The notes: generated by a model from the letters alone, not told the origin. 64,000 bases of DNA from an uncultured Bacilli bacterium (GCA_944359725.1 CALVSY010000001.1:1-64000), one strand, 5' to 3'. Positions 7,938 to 17,344 are shown, counted from the stretch's first letter. Numbers and translations: made by a program.

Positions 7938-9732
7938 ATAGTCCAGAGTTATCTCCAAATGAATCAAGTTCTGCTTCTGTTACATATACATCTATACGCA
8001 TTCTTCTGCTACCGCATACGAATAAAGCCTCACCTTGACCATATCTTTTTATACTTTCTTTTTCTTGATCATTTAAATCAATTAACATGCTTAAATCTTC
8101 AACCGCCTGCTTCTTTAATCCCATAACTAAATAATATGATGCGTTATCAAATATAGCTTTACCTTGAGTTATTACCGCAGGATCCGCAAAATCACTAGGC
8201 TGCTGCGTAATTATAACGGTTCCACTGTTATATTTTCTAGCACGTCTTTGAATTTGAGCTAAGAAATCCGCTCCTATATTATTCTTACTATTTAAAAGCA
8301 TGTGTGCTTCATCTACCATCATAATGGTATTAATAGAACTATCAAGGCAGTGACTCCATGCATATTTTAGTATGTTAAAGAAAAGTGCGTTTCTAATATT
8401 TTCATCAGCGTTCATTAAATCTCTTATGTTAAACACAATAAACTTAGACTGTGGATGAATTGTTGTATGTCCATCAAAATAGAACTTTAATTCTTTAACC
8501 AAAGGTCTTATCTTAAGCTCTAGTTTCTCTAAGATATCCCTTTCATGAGTCATCTGATCTCCATAAGCCTCTAATCTTCTAACTAACGTTTCATAAAGAT
8601 CAGAAAACGTTGGATACTGCTGTGATGATAAATGTGAGAAATCAGATTGAAATGATATACCAAATCTTTGATAAGTAAGCTGAGCCATCTCAGAAAACAT
8701 CGTTAATACATCTTCGGTAATAGTTGGATCATAATACTTCATAAAAGCCTTTAAAAACTGAAGTGTTTTAGTTAATACGGTATACCCTAAACCTTCTTTT
8801 AATTCTTCTTCATCAGCTTCTAAGATTACCTCTAACGGATTAATCATTCCGAATTCTCCGCCTTTACCAAGATCGATAAAGTCTCCGCGCATACGTGATG
8901 CCATTTCTTCTAGCTCACCTTCAGGATCTATACAAACAACTTTATACTCATTTCTAACATATGTTCTTAAAAGAAGTTTAGCAGCGGTTGATTTACCCGA
9001 ACCAGACGTACCTAAAATAATCATGTTAGCATTATTTCTATTAAACTCATTTCTAGTTTGAAACAAAAACTGATTAAACAAAACAACACCACCAGAAAAG
9101 TCCGTTCCAAGTAAGCATGATGGTCCTGGATCTTTTAAACTATCAAAAATAAATGGATACATAGCCGCAATTGTAGGAGTCGTTATTGGAGTTCCTATTT
9201 GATCTTCAATATCCTGCTTAGGGAATATAGGAAGTATTGATTTTAATACTTTCTTTTGCTCAAACATTAAAGGAATTGCTCTTAATTCCATAGAATCCAA
9301 ATAGTTCTTTACTTGAACTTTTTTAGTATCTAACTCTTCTTTAGTATTTGCAGTTACCACAATGTGCATTTGAAAATCAAAAATCTTAGACTGATTAGTT
9401 ACAATCATCTGAATAAAATCATTTAAAGAATCATAATCTTGTCTTAATTGCTCTTGAGAAGTCTTATCTCTTTCCTTTTCATAGTTATCCTTTAACTCTG
9501 CTAATTGTTTATTAAGCATCTTAGACATAACACTAAAAGGAAGAGGAATGTGTTTTATTACTACTTTAATACCACCGTTAGTAGATAAATCAGATAAGAA
9601 ACCTGGTGAAATCCATCTTGGATAAGACACAACAGTTAATATCGTGCACCATTTATCACTTATAATAAAATCAGATGGATTAAATTTTGCTCCTTTAGGT
9701 GCTAACTCTTTTTTTATATTAATATTTGCCAT
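7936..9732 (-). CDS. VirB4/PrgJ-family T4SS ATPase, main part
   Basis: 598 residues. About 235 residues of the VirB4 N-terminal region precede Walker A GTSGSGKST (241-249). The rest is the AAA+ motor with CIDPEGELEEM, Walker B IMMVDEAHML and the VIITQQPSDF motif. VirB4 proteins energise assembly and substrate transfer. It is shorter than the usual 780-820 residues because the start of the family is encoded by the gene just upstream: the TAA of that gene overlaps this ATG as TAATG, and SD GGTGAT lies 6 nt away. The two products together give about 778 residues, so this is a split VirB4 made by coupled translation. Membrane-associated at the inner face, with the PrgI-like and VirB6-like partners encoded next to it. 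Confidence 0.9.
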   Translation of the reverse strand: MANINIKKELAPKGAKFNPSDFIISDKWCTILTVVSYPRWISPGFLSDLSTNGGIKVVIKHIPLPFSVMSKMLNKQLAELKDNYEKERDKTSQEQLRQDYDSLNDFIQMIVTNQSKIFDFQMHIVVTANTKEELDTKKVQVKNYLDSMELRAIPLMFEQKKVLKSILPIFPKQDIEDQIGTPITTPTIAAMYPFIFDSLKDPGPSCLLGTDFSGGVVLFNQFLFQTRNEFNRNNANMIILGTSGSGKSTAAKLLLRTYVRNEYKVVCIDPEGELEEMASRMRGDFIDLGKGGEFGMINPLEVILEADEEELKEGLGYTVLTKTLQFLKAFMKYYDPTITEDVLTMFSEMAQLTYQRFGISFQSDFSHLSSQQYPTFSDLYETLVRRLEAYGDQMTHERDILEKLELKIRPLVKELKFYFDGHTTIHPQSKFIVFNIRDLMNADENIRNALFFNILKYAWSHCLDSSINTIMMVDEAHMLLNSKNNIGADFLAQIQRRARKYNSGTVIITQQPSDFADPAVITQGKAIFDNASYYLVMGLKKQAVEDLSMLIDLNDQEKESIKRYGQGEALFVCGSRRMRIDVYVTEAELDSFGDNSGL

Positions 9733-10271
9733 TATGCCATCACCGTCCCAAACTTATAAGATTTTCCGCCATTTAAGAAATTATCTAATATACTTCTTAA
9801 ATCATCGTTTGTAGCTTGACTAGACGTTAAACCTGCATTAGCAAGCCCATTTATAATAAGCCTTATCTTCTTTTGAATTATTTCTATGTTTTTTTCTTTA
9901 AACAAGAAATAAAACTCAACATCAGTTACATTATCATTAAACTCATTTGCTTTATTTAAATCCTCATTAATTAATTTTCTAATAACAGGATCCTTAGCTT
10001 CATTATACTGCATTTGTAACTGTGCAATATAAACAGAAATATCAACTGGTCTATCCGCTATTACAAGCCAAAACTCAAAATCCAAAGTATTGTAAAAATC
10101 CTTTAATCTATCAATGGTATTAAACTGCTCATTCTCATCCATTATAAAGATATTTTTAGGAGAAATCTTAACACCTGCAACCTTATAACCAGAATCAAGC
10201 TCTATCATGTTATTAATTATGGTTTTAACAGGTACAAAAATCTCCGTTGTTCCACTAGTCTTTGAACTCAT
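9732..10271 (-). CDS. VirB4 N-terminal domain encoded as a separate protein
   Basis: About 180 residues matching the N-terminal domain of VirB4/TraE-type ATPases: a strand-rich start (TEIFVPVKTIINNMIEL), KISPKNIFIMDE, then DRLKDFYNTLDFEFWLVIADRP and a helical segment. There is no nucleotide-binding motif. It joins the ATPase gene through a 1-nt stop/start overlap. The start at 10271 (ATGAGTTCA) is preferred because it overlaps the PrgI-like gene by only 17 nt; upstream in-frame codons would lie well inside that gene. It probably assembles with the downstream ATPase as a two-chain VirB4. A sequencing frameshift is less likely because the downstream ATG has its own SD. Confidence 0.75.
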   Translation of the reverse strand: MSSKTSGTTEIFVPVKTIINNMIELDSGYKVAGVKISPKNIFIMDENEQFNTIDRLKDFYNTLDFEFWLVIADRPVDISVYIAQLQMQYNEAKDPVIRKLINEDLNKANEFNDNVTDVEFYFLFKEKNIEIIQKKIRLIINGLANAGLTSSQATNDDLRSILDNFLNGGKSYKFGTVMA

Positions 10272-10569
10272 CTTTACAACACCATCCTCTCCATTCAAAC
10301 TCTTGCCTTTCAACAAAGTAATACCTATATACATTTTGTAAGACACATAACATATTGTGATAATTAGGGATAGGTATTACCAAAAACGCACAAGTTAATA
10401 TAGGAAGTAATACTATTATTGTTAACCAAAGACTATCAGGTCTAAATATTAAGAATAATATTACAGTAACAGCAGTACCTCCAATTGCAAGCCATAGATC
10501 AAATGGCCTAAATATATTAAAGATTAACTGGCCTCTTTTAGAGTTAGCCGCAATTAAATATTGATTCAT
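10255..10569 (-). CDS. PrgI/VirB3-like inner-membrane T4SS protein
   Basis: 104 residues with two closely spaced membrane helices (about 29-42 and 47-67), a short N-terminus containing a FRPFDLW motif and a C-terminal cytoplasmic part rich in aromatic residues. Size, topology and position directly before VirB4 match the PrgI/VirB3 family, which anchors VirB4 at the membrane. SD AAGGGGAT precedes the ATG. The last codons overlap the start of the VirB4 N-terminal gene, implying coupled translation. Confidence 0.75.
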   Translation of the reverse strand: MNQYLIAANSKRGQLIFNIFRPFDLWLAIGGTAVTVILFLIFRPDSLWLTIIVLLPILTCAFLVIPIPNYHNMLCVLQNVYRYYFVERQEFEWRGWCCKDEFKD

Positions 10570-10588
10570 AAACTATCCTATCCCCTTT

Positions 10589-13429
10589 CTATTTATCGTC
10601 CTTTTTGCTTGTTGACTCCAATTTTTTTAATTCTTCGGTTAATTTTTCATCCGCCTTTTTAGATGCTTTACTTGATTTTATTTGTAATGCATTAATAATT
10701 TCATCAATTCTTGTAAAGTTATCCTTTGGTGAATATTCTGTACCATTTATCTTTACTTTATATGGATTAACTGTAACTACATTTCCACTACTATCTTTCT
10801 TAGGTGTACCATCATCATTATAATCTATAACACTGGTATTTTCAAAACGGTTTTCAGCATCTGTAACATACTTACTATACTCTTGTATTGCTCTTCTTGA
10901 ATTTTCAATATTTTCTCTCATTTCAGAAACTCCATATTGCTTTTCAAAATTTGCAACTATTCCCTGAGCATCAGAATAATCTTTAGATATTTTTCTTAAT
11001 TCTGTCTGTCCACTATTATATTCATCCAAAGTTTGCTTATAATCATTATTAATCTGAATATATCTAGATTGTTCGGATTCAGATAAATCATTAAAGTTTC
11101 TTCCAGCTAATAATTTATCCATTTTTTCTTGTAATGATTGAGCCTCTTCATGCTTGCTTGTAATTAAAGCCTGCTGGTTTGCATACTTTTCCATTACGTT
11201 ATATGCCTCAACAATTTGAGGATTACCTTGTGCTTGTTCCCTCATTGATTTAATTGTATCATTTAACATTTGAATACCAGATGCATAATCCTGTTGACTT
11301 TTAGCAAGTTGTTCTTTGTCAGCTTTATAATCTGATACTTCTTTCTGAAGATTTTTAGCCACCATATCTTTAACTGCCAACTGACCAGTAAATGAAAGAT
11401 TCTTAATACCTAATTCAGACATAGAAGAAGCAATAACCTTTCCATTTGAATCTATTACTTTTCCAGTTGAATCAGTAGTATAACCTTTTGCTAAAGCAAG
11501 ATTTCGTCCAAGCGCATCATATGCCCCATCCTCACTTGTAGCATAATTAATGGCAGAATTAAGTTCTCTATCTCCTTGCGGATTAACAAAAACCTTTTCT
11601 CCATTTGATGGTGAAGTAACTTGCAATCTCTTACCATCACTATCTTTCACTATTTCCCCACTAGTAAGTACTTTTGCTTTTTTGGTTTCATTTTTAATTT
11701 TTCCTAATTCATCAAGCATCTGTTCTGATTTAATGACTCCACTTTCTCTAGCTTTATCAAGTTTTCCTTCAAGTTTAGCTGATAATTTATCGATTTTTGC
11801 TTCTTGACTATTTTTATAGTTTGGATTTACTGCTAAAACTCCACGATCATATGCATTTCTAACTTTATCGAACATTCTAGGAGTTGCTTGAGCTTGTTCA
11901 ACTCGCATACCAGCTCTTGCAGCTGCACTTGCTTGACGTGCTTCTTTTAATCTTTGAGAATACTTTTTACCAGAACCCTTGGATTTTTTCATTGCAGTAT
12001 GATGTGCCCCTAATCCAGAAGCAATATTTAAACCTGCGTTAGAAAGCTTTCTACCAATAGACTTTCCAGCCGCTCCGACTGCTTTATTTCTTAATTTCTT
12101 ACCAGCATCCAATCCTTTTGACACTAATCCACCGGCTAAAGCCATTCCGCCAAGTTTTTTACCAATACCAAGTCCACCTAAACCTTCATCTTTAATTCCA
12201 AGAATTCCATTAATCCATTTAGGCGCTTTCTTAGCAAATATCAAAAGACCTATTACAAGGAAGATTCTTGCCAAGCTAGTTAATTCTAAATCATTAGTAA
12301 GAGTAAATTCACCTACAATCATGAGAAAGAAAGTAAATAATGCAATTATAGCAAGTTTAATATATAAAGATACATAACTTTTTCCAACTGCGGAAAGCCA
12401 ATTTTTAAACGGCCCATTTTGAGCAGAATTAGGATCAACAAATGTTGCTATAAATAATGGAGATAATATCTCTAAAACTATAAGTTCAAACATCCTAACA
12501 GCAATATCAATTGCAAATGAAATGATCATATATGTAAGAAATATACCAGCAGCTGTAGTAACAAGTACCATGTAACTATAAACATAAACGTTTTCTTCTT
12601 CCCCGGTATCTTCATTTTCAAGTTCTTCGCTAACGTTAACATACTGAGTTAGTTTTGTAGGACTCATATCCTCTTTACGATACATATTATTGTAAAGCGT
12701 AACTGCATTCTTACATTTTTGTGAATCACATTTATCATTATAATAATAACCACCATACATAGTACAACTATTTTCATCATCAGGTACACACTTTAACGGA
12801 ACATATCCGCATTCATCATGACCATTTGTTCCAAGGTCTTGTGCAGTAAAACCAGTATCTTTACCATCTTCATCAAAAACTTTTCCATCATCATGAATTT
12901 GACAAGTTGCACCATTTTTAGTTAAATATGATTTATCAACAGTAATCAAAGAAGATAAAACTATGTTTTGCAATGCTTTTCCAGCGTTATACTCACCATT
13001 TTCATAACCACCCATAGCCATTTTATCTCCTAAAAACACCTGAAAAATTACGTTCTTATTAGCATCTGAGCTAACTAATTTTCCAGTAATATCATATGAC
13101 ATTTGGAATAAAAAAGGCGTTACTGCAAGCAATACTATCATACCTACAACCCTAAAAAATATATTACTTAATCCTTTACCTTTTTCATTTAATTTTTCCG
13201 GATCTATTATAGAGTTAACTAATACTAATGCCAATCTAAAAAATGCTACTAATCCAACTAATACGTAAAGACTCAAGGTAATATCATAAATTTTTTGGTG
13301 ATTTAATAATTCTGCCGAAGATAATTCTATAAGAATGTTATATGCGTTATCCAAAAAACTATAAGCAACACCATCTAAAAATATAAATATAGTTCTTAAA
13401 GGGTCTAACCAGCTAAATAATATTGACAT
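10589..13429 (-). CDS. VirB6/PrgH-like polytopic T4SS channel protein
   Basis: 946 residues. The first half has repeated hydrophobic segments: about 45-70 and 86-108, a large extracellular loop with paired Cys (about 160-270), then further helices near 285-420. This is typical of VirB6/TrbL/PrgH. The second half is soluble: a Gly/Lys/Arg-rich linker (GKKLGGMALAGG) and long Lys/Glu-rich coiled-coil stretches ending in a Lys-rich tail. It would form the inner-membrane pore of the secretion system. SD AAGGAGGG lies 6 nt before ATG. It sits 20 nt upstream of the PrgI-like gene, in the same operon. Confidence 0.8.
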   Translation of the reverse strand: MSILFSWLDPLRTIFIFLDGVAYSFLDNAYNILIELSSAELLNHQKIYDITLSLYVLVGLVAFFRLALVLVNSIIDPEKLNEKGKGLSNIFFRVVGMIVLLAVTPFLFQMSYDITGKLVSSDANKNVIFQVFLGDKMAMGGYENGEYNAGKALQNIVLSSLITVDKSYLTKNGATCQIHDDGKVFDEDGKDTGFTAQDLGTNGHDECGYVPLKCVPDDENSCTMYGGYYYNDKCDSQKCKNAVTLYNNMYRKEDMSPTKLTQYVNVSEELENEDTGEEENVYVYSYMVLVTTAAGIFLTYMIISFAIDIAVRMFELIVLEILSPLFIATFVDPNSAQNGPFKNWLSAVGKSYVSLYIKLAIIALFTFFLMIVGEFTLTNDLELTSLARIFLVIGLLIFAKKAPKWINGILGIKDEGLGGLGIGKKLGGMALAGGLVSKGLDAGKKLRNKAVGAAGKSIGRKLSNAGLNIASGLGAHHTAMKKSKGSGKKYSQRLKEARQASAAARAGMRVEQAQATPRMFDKVRNAYDRGVLAVNPNYKNSQEAKIDKLSAKLEGKLDKARESGVIKSEQMLDELGKIKNETKKAKVLTSGEIVKDSDGKRLQVTSPSNGEKVFVNPQGDRELNSAINYATSEDGAYDALGRNLALAKGYTTDSTGKVIDSNGKVIASSMSELGIKNLSFTGQLAVKDMVAKNLQKEVSDYKADKEQLAKSQQDYASGIQMLNDTIKSMREQAQGNPQIVEAYNVMEKYANQQALITSKHEEAQSLQEKMDKLLAGRNFNDLSESEQSRYIQINNDYKQTLDEYNSGQTELRKISKDYSDAQGIVANFEKQYGVSEMRENIENSRRAIQEYSKYVTDAENRFENTSVIDYNDDGTPKKDSSGNVVTVNPYKVKINGTEYSPKDNFTRIDEIINALQIKSSKASKKADEKLTEELKKLESTSKKDDK

Positions 13430-13441
13430 CTAAAGCCCTCC

Positions 13442-14377
13442 TTATAAGCAAATTTCAATTCCAAATAAATCAAATACAATTCTAACTAAGTTTGGAAGCG
13501 CAAGTAAAACAACTGCTGCAATAGTTCTTTTTACAGTATTAGTACCAGATTTTCTTAGTGCATCAGCATCACCAGATGCCATTGCTTTGAAAAAATCAAT
13601 AGTTATCATAACAATTAATAAAATTGGCGTTATAACCATAACAATTGGCCAGTACTCATCAAATAAAGCAGTTATAGAAGTACATGCAGCCTTAACATCC
13701 GTTGCACCACCACCACTACTAGTACTCGTTTTTTTTACAACTTCACTTTCTATCGCATCTTCATCCGCTGATTCTATACTTGTTGTAGTACTAGAACCAT
13801 CACCCTCATGATTAATTCCTGATCCATCTGTCTTCTTATATACATTTACTCTTTCTATAGCATTTGAGCCATTATAAGATTTTTCAACAGACCCATTATT
13901 ATATTTCCCTTCAAATTCTATATATGAAACATGTTTTTTATTAAATTTAAATTTCCATCCAACTAACTCATATTTATTGCTTTTCAATTGTTCTTTATCA
14001 AACTCTATATAACATTGCGCTGTTCCAGTATCATCATAAAAAGTCGCTTTTGCCTCTGTAACATAATCACCATCCGCTAAAGCATCGGCTGCAAATGCAT
14101 AGCCAAAGCTCACTTCTCCCTCATGCCATGAAGTACTATCTCCTTTTAAAACAGTCATATTATAATTTAATACTCTTGCAACGTTTTGACCATACAAAAT
14201 ACAACCAGGCTTTTTATCTTTTATACCACATGTTTCAATATCATAAGCAGTAACTGGTTGAAAACTACCATAATTTCTGTCTATATCACACATAGGCAAT
14301 GCCTTTATTTCACTTACTCCAAGCAAAAAACTCAAAGCAATTACAAACATTAATATAATTGATTTTATTTTCTTCAT
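13442..14377 (-). CDS. Secreted/membrane T4SS protein with VirB2-like C-terminal domain
   Basis: About 311 residues. An N-terminal signal peptide ends near SEIKALP. A Cys-containing extracellular domain of roughly 200 residues and a Ser/Thr-rich linker (STSSGGGATD) follow. The last 75 residues have two membrane helices separated by a short polar loop (FFKAMASGDADALRKSG). That C-terminal part closely resembles the whole of the next upstream gene (LFKAVTAGKDDDIKKKQ between two helices), a layout like VirB2-type pilin or pore subunits. The start uses SD GAGGTG; 17 in-frame upstream codons lack an SD. Fusion of an ectodomain to a pilin-like module is inferred, not established. Confidence 0.65.
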   Translation of the reverse strand: MKKIKSIILMFVIALSFLLGVSEIKALPMCDIDRNYGSFQPVTAYDIETCGIKDKKPGCILYGQNVARVLNYNMTVLKGDSTSWHEGEVSFGYAFAADALADGDYVTEAKATFYDDTGTAQCYIEFDKEQLKSNKYELVGWKFKFNKKHVSYIEFEGKYNNGSVEKSYNGSNAIERVNVYKKTDGSGINHEGDGSSTTTSIESADEDAIESEVVKKTSTSSGGGATDVKAACTSITALFDEYWPIVMVITPILLIVMITIDFFKAMASGDADALRKSGTNTVKRTIAAVVLLALPNLVRIVFDLFGIEICL

Positions 14378-14456
14378 AGTACACCTCATTTTTATATACA
14401 CTCTATCATCATAAATACATAATACCATTTTTTAAAGAAAAATAAAATACTAAAAT

Positions 14457-14486
14457 AAAAAAAGATAACATAAGTCATCTTTTTTT
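14457..14486 (-). terminator. Terminator after small VirB2-like gene
   Basis: Arms AAAGATAAC and GTCATCTTT (one mismatch) around a 4-nt loop, with A-run and T-run flanks. It lies directly downstream of the 14488-14886 gene and may let that gene be expressed more strongly than the rest of the cluster. Confidence 0.6.
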
Positions 14487-14487
14487 A

Positions 14488-14886
14488 CTAACCTGTTAAA
14501 TTTTCTGACACATTAACATTTCCATTAAACAAATCTTTAAAGTTTGCAGTTCTAGCGTTATTCCAACAATCCGCCCAATTGCCGCCTGCTCCTAATAAAC
14601 TCATTAATAAACTTACAATAGTTGGAACTAAGAAAACTAAAACACCTGCTATAATTCTTTTAATTAGTGTTTGTTGTTTTTTCTTTATATCATCATCTTT
14701 TCCAGCGGTAACAGCCTTAAACAAATCTATAGTTCCTAAAACTATCATAACTATTGGAACTGCTATACATATTACGTTCATTACAAGTCTTACTATTGCC
14801 AGAGCTTTAACTAATGGAGATCCTTGTGCACAATTAACATCAGTAGATGCTAAAACATACATTGCATTGTTTAATACATTACTCAT
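14488..14886 (-). CDS. Small VirB2/pilin-like T4SS membrane protein
   Basis: 132 residues. After a short N-terminus come two or three hydrophobic helices, with the loop LFKAVTAGKDDDIKKKQ between the main pair, then a polar C-terminus with one Cys. Its size and topology and its place at the head of the cluster suggest a VirB2-like subunit. It is homologous to the C-terminal domain of the following gene. SD AGGAGG. Having its own terminator fits a protein needed in many copies; this is inference. Confidence 0.6.
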   Translation of the reverse strand: MSNVLNNAMYVLASTDVNCAQGSPLVKALAIVRLVMNVICIAVPIVMIVLGTIDLFKAVTAGKDDDIKKKQQTLIKRIIAGVLVFLVPTIVSLLMSLLGAGGNWADCWNNARTANFKDLFNGNVNVSENLTG

Positions 14887-14954
14887 ATTATTCCTCCTAT
14901 ATTCTATAAATAGATACTACACTATTTTAATTCTTTTGTCAATTGGTTTTAAAT

Positions 14955-16043
14955 TTATTTTATAATATATGGTTTTTCTAAAGTTCCATTACCATCAGAA
15001 ACAATCGATTTAGAAGTTATAAATATAACAGGATTTATATTTATATAATTACTTGCTCCGGTAATTGTTATCTCACCGTGCAAATAAAAGCCTTCATATG
15101 TATTTCTTGAAGATGTATTTAAAAGCCAGGTGGTTATTGCATTAGAAGATAAATAATTATAGTTACTACATTCTTGACTTTCAAGCTTTGTACATCCAGA
15201 GTCTAAGCTGGCATTTTTATAGTCGCTTGCATTAAGTAGTCCTATTTTTTCATCTTCTTTTTTTATAGAGCATTCTTTTTCTACACTGTACTCATCTGAT
15301 TCATCAGTATATTTTCCAACGCATATATCTTTAGATACTATTTTTGCTTTACTGTCTGTTGAAAAGTTATCTTTATAATAATTATCTAATACTTTTCTGA
15401 TGTTTGTATTTAAATAATTAGATGTTATTCCAGATTCATATTCAGCTTCAGAGTTATATGCTTCATCATATGCATATGATTCATTAGTAAGCTGTGCCAA
15501 AACAAGCTTTATATCGCCTTCACTATCTACTTTTACGATTCTCCATAATTGGTTATTAAATGATACATAGTTATTTACATCTTCCCCGCGGTATACTAAC
15601 TCATCTCCCATTTTATATACACCATTACCATATTCATCTGTTTTAACGTCTTTTATTATATCTGTTAAATACTTAGGTTCATAATTACCTTTACAAGTTA
15701 AAAATGGTGTATAAGAGTAATCATCTCCTACCTTAGTTACTTCAACATGTCCTGAACACGTTTGACTACTATCACTAGGATCGGTTATCTCATCAATTAA
15801 TTCAGCATCAATTAAAGTTCCTATAGATACTTCAACCGTGCTATCATCTTCCTTTGGAAGTCTATTTTTTCTTGCAGAATAATACTCTTTTGCAGCTTCA
15901 ACCATATCCTTTTCAATATCTTCATAATCGTTTCCAGAGCCATTAGAACATGCATTTACAATTACAAGAATAATTATAATTAAAACGGTCGCTGCTAATA
16001 TATAATATATTTTATCTTTTAAATAATCAATTATGTTTTTCAT
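14955..16043 (-). CDS. Membrane-anchored extracellular protein, unknown function
   Basis: 362 residues. A short basic N-terminus and one membrane helix (about 13-31) lead to an extracellular domain. The region around YVSFNNQLWRIVKVDSEG, the many Tyr/Asn/Ser residues and the C-terminal INPVIFITSKS resemble the C-terminal half of pilin-like proteins in such genomes (compare 48093-49064), but no enzymatic motif is seen. Several Cys residues could form disulfides. SD CGAGGTGAA. It is divergently transcribed from the thioredoxin lipoprotein, so the two may act together outside the cell; this is only a contextual guess. Confidence 0.6.
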   Translation of the reverse strand: MKNIIDYLKDKIYYILAATVLIIIILVIVNACSNGSGNDYEDIEKDMVEAAKEYYSARKNRLPKEDDSTVEVSIGTLIDAELIDEITDPSDSSQTCSGHVEVTKVGDDYSYTPFLTCKGNYEPKYLTDIIKDVKTDEYGNGVYKMGDELVYRGEDVNNYVSFNNQLWRIVKVDSEGDIKLVLAQLTNESYAYDEAYNSEAEYESGITSNYLNTNIRKVLDNYYKDNFSTDSKAKIVSKDICVGKYTDESDEYSVEKECSIKKEDEKIGLLNASDYKNASLDSGCTKLESQECSNYNYLSSNAITTWLLNTSSRNTYEGFYLHGEITITGASNYININPVIFITSKSIVSDGNGTLEKPYIIK

Positions 16044-16155
16044 TTAGTTTCACCTCGTTTTAATTATAAACTATTTTTACATAAAATGTAAATATTTGTT
16101 AATAAAGTATTTGTATAAAATAAAAATAAGTGATAAAATTATTTTGGTGATTTAT

Positions 16156-16575
16156 GTGAAAAGATTATTAAAATGTTTAGTGTTAGTTTTTGCTTGTGTT
16201 ATACTTTTATCCGGTTGTTCTAATAAGGATAGTCATATGGTAGATATAAGTTTAGATGAATTTAAAGAAAAAATGGCTAATAAAGAAACGTTTGCCTTAT
16301 ACGTTGAAAATGAAGGATGCACACACTGCGTGGCTTACTTACCTACTTTAGAAAGCGTTTTAGATGAATATGATATAACTATTTATCATTTAGATAATAG
16401 CAAATTATCGGATAAGGAATATGCTGAATTTAAGACTTATGTAAATATATCTGGAACACCTACGGTTGCTTTTATAACTGATGGTGAGGAAGAATCAACA
16501 CTAAATAGAATTGTTGGAGAACAGTCTAAAGAAGACACTATAGAAAGATTTAAAACTAATGGTTATATAGATTAA
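16156..16575 (+). CDS. Thioredoxin-like lipoprotein
   Basis: 139 residues starting at a GTG; SD GGTGA lies 5 nt upstream. The ATG two bases earlier reads straight into TGA. The lipoprotein signal peptide ends in LLSGC. The thioredoxin-like fold carries a CTHC redox motif in ENEGCTHCVAYLP, followed later by the cis-Pro segment SGTPTVAF. It is likely an extracytoplasmic thiol-disulfide protein. It sits next to the divergent Cys-rich surface protein and is followed by its own terminator. Confidence 0.8.
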   Translation: MKRLLKCLVLVFACVILLSGCSNKDSHMVDISLDEFKEKMANKETFALYVENEGCTHCVAYLPTLESVLDEYDITIYHLDNSKLSDKEYAEFKTYVNISGTPTVAFITDGEEESTLNRIVGEQSKEDTIERFKTNGYID

Positions 16576-16597
16576 GAAGGTAACACTTCTTTTTTTA
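16574..16597 (+). terminator. Terminator after thioredoxin lipoprotein
   Basis: AAGAAG / CTTCTT stem with a 6-nt loop and a T7 run immediately after the stop codon. Confidence 0.7.
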
Positions 16598-16657
16598 TTT
16601 TGAATTTAATGATATTATAATAATAGTAGTAGTAAATATAGTTTGAAGGAGCACTAT

Positions 16658-17290
16658 ATGAATATTAATGAAATAAATGAAAAAATAGAAAACCAAGAAT
16701 CATTAACAGAAAATGAAGTAAATTACTATTTAGAAACTTTAAATGAAATTGTTAAAGAAAAGTTTGATTTGGATAATGACATAATGAAGTGTCAAGAAAT
16801 AAGTCAGTTTATTTATTTGGATTATGCAAGGCATTTTTATGGAGATAATTTTGCTTGTGAACCTTTTTATAATAAAGATATTGGAATAGATGATTTAACT
16901 CATTTTTCAACGTTTTTAAATTTTAAAACGACAGATGGTGATAAATGGTATATATTTGATCCAACCGCAGTTCAATTTAAAACAAGCAAATATCCACTTA
17001 ATGGTAAAAAAATGGATTTTCAAAGTAGCTTAAATGAAAGACAAATAAAATTATTAAATGAATTTCAAAGTAAAGGATTTGTAGAAGTAAATGCCGGCTC
17101 TTTAATCGATTACACAAATATTTTTGTAAACGTTTTAAATAATAATGGTTATAATATTAGTAAATTAAAAACTAATAAGTTATTAGAAAATTTTTGTACT
17201 AATAAAAATATTACTTTAGGAAATAATTCTAAGTCAATTAATTCTAAAACTAATAATACTAAATCAAATAATAATGGTAAATCAAAGTAA
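16658..17290 (+). CDS. Unknown protein with transglutaminase-like Cys-His-Asp order
   Basis: 210 residues, no signal peptide or membrane helix. C45 (MKCQEIS), H82 (DLTHFSTFL) and D101 (YIFDPTAVQF) appear in the order and local context of papain-like or transglutaminase-like enzymes (Cys, His with a following hydrophobic strand, then Asp-Pro). The last 45 residues are an Asn/Lys/Ser-rich tail with SKTNNTKSNN-type repeats. The start is chosen at the ATG with SD AAGGAG 6 nt upstream. I do not recognise a named family, so function is open. Confidence 0.6.
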   Translation: MNINEINEKIENQESLTENEVNYYLETLNEIVKEKFDLDNDIMKCQEISQFIYLDYARHFYGDNFACEPFYNKDIGIDDLTHFSTFLNFKTTDGDKWYIFDPTAVQFKTSKYPLNGKKMDFQSSLNERQIKLLNEFQSKGFVEVNAGSLIDYTNIFVNVLNNNGYNISKLKTNKLLENFCTNKNITLGNNSKSINSKTNNTKSNNNGKSK

Positions 17291-17294
17291 TATT

Positions 17295-17344
17295 AATTAT
17301 AATAGGCATGTGTGGTTACCCATGCCTATTATAATTATTTTTTT
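17295..17344. terminator. Strong bidirectional terminator
   Basis: Perfect 16-bp arms (17295-17310 and 17321-17336) with a 10-nt loop, followed by T8 on the plus strand. It separates the plus-strand gene from the convergent DUF1016 gene. Confidence 0.85.
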
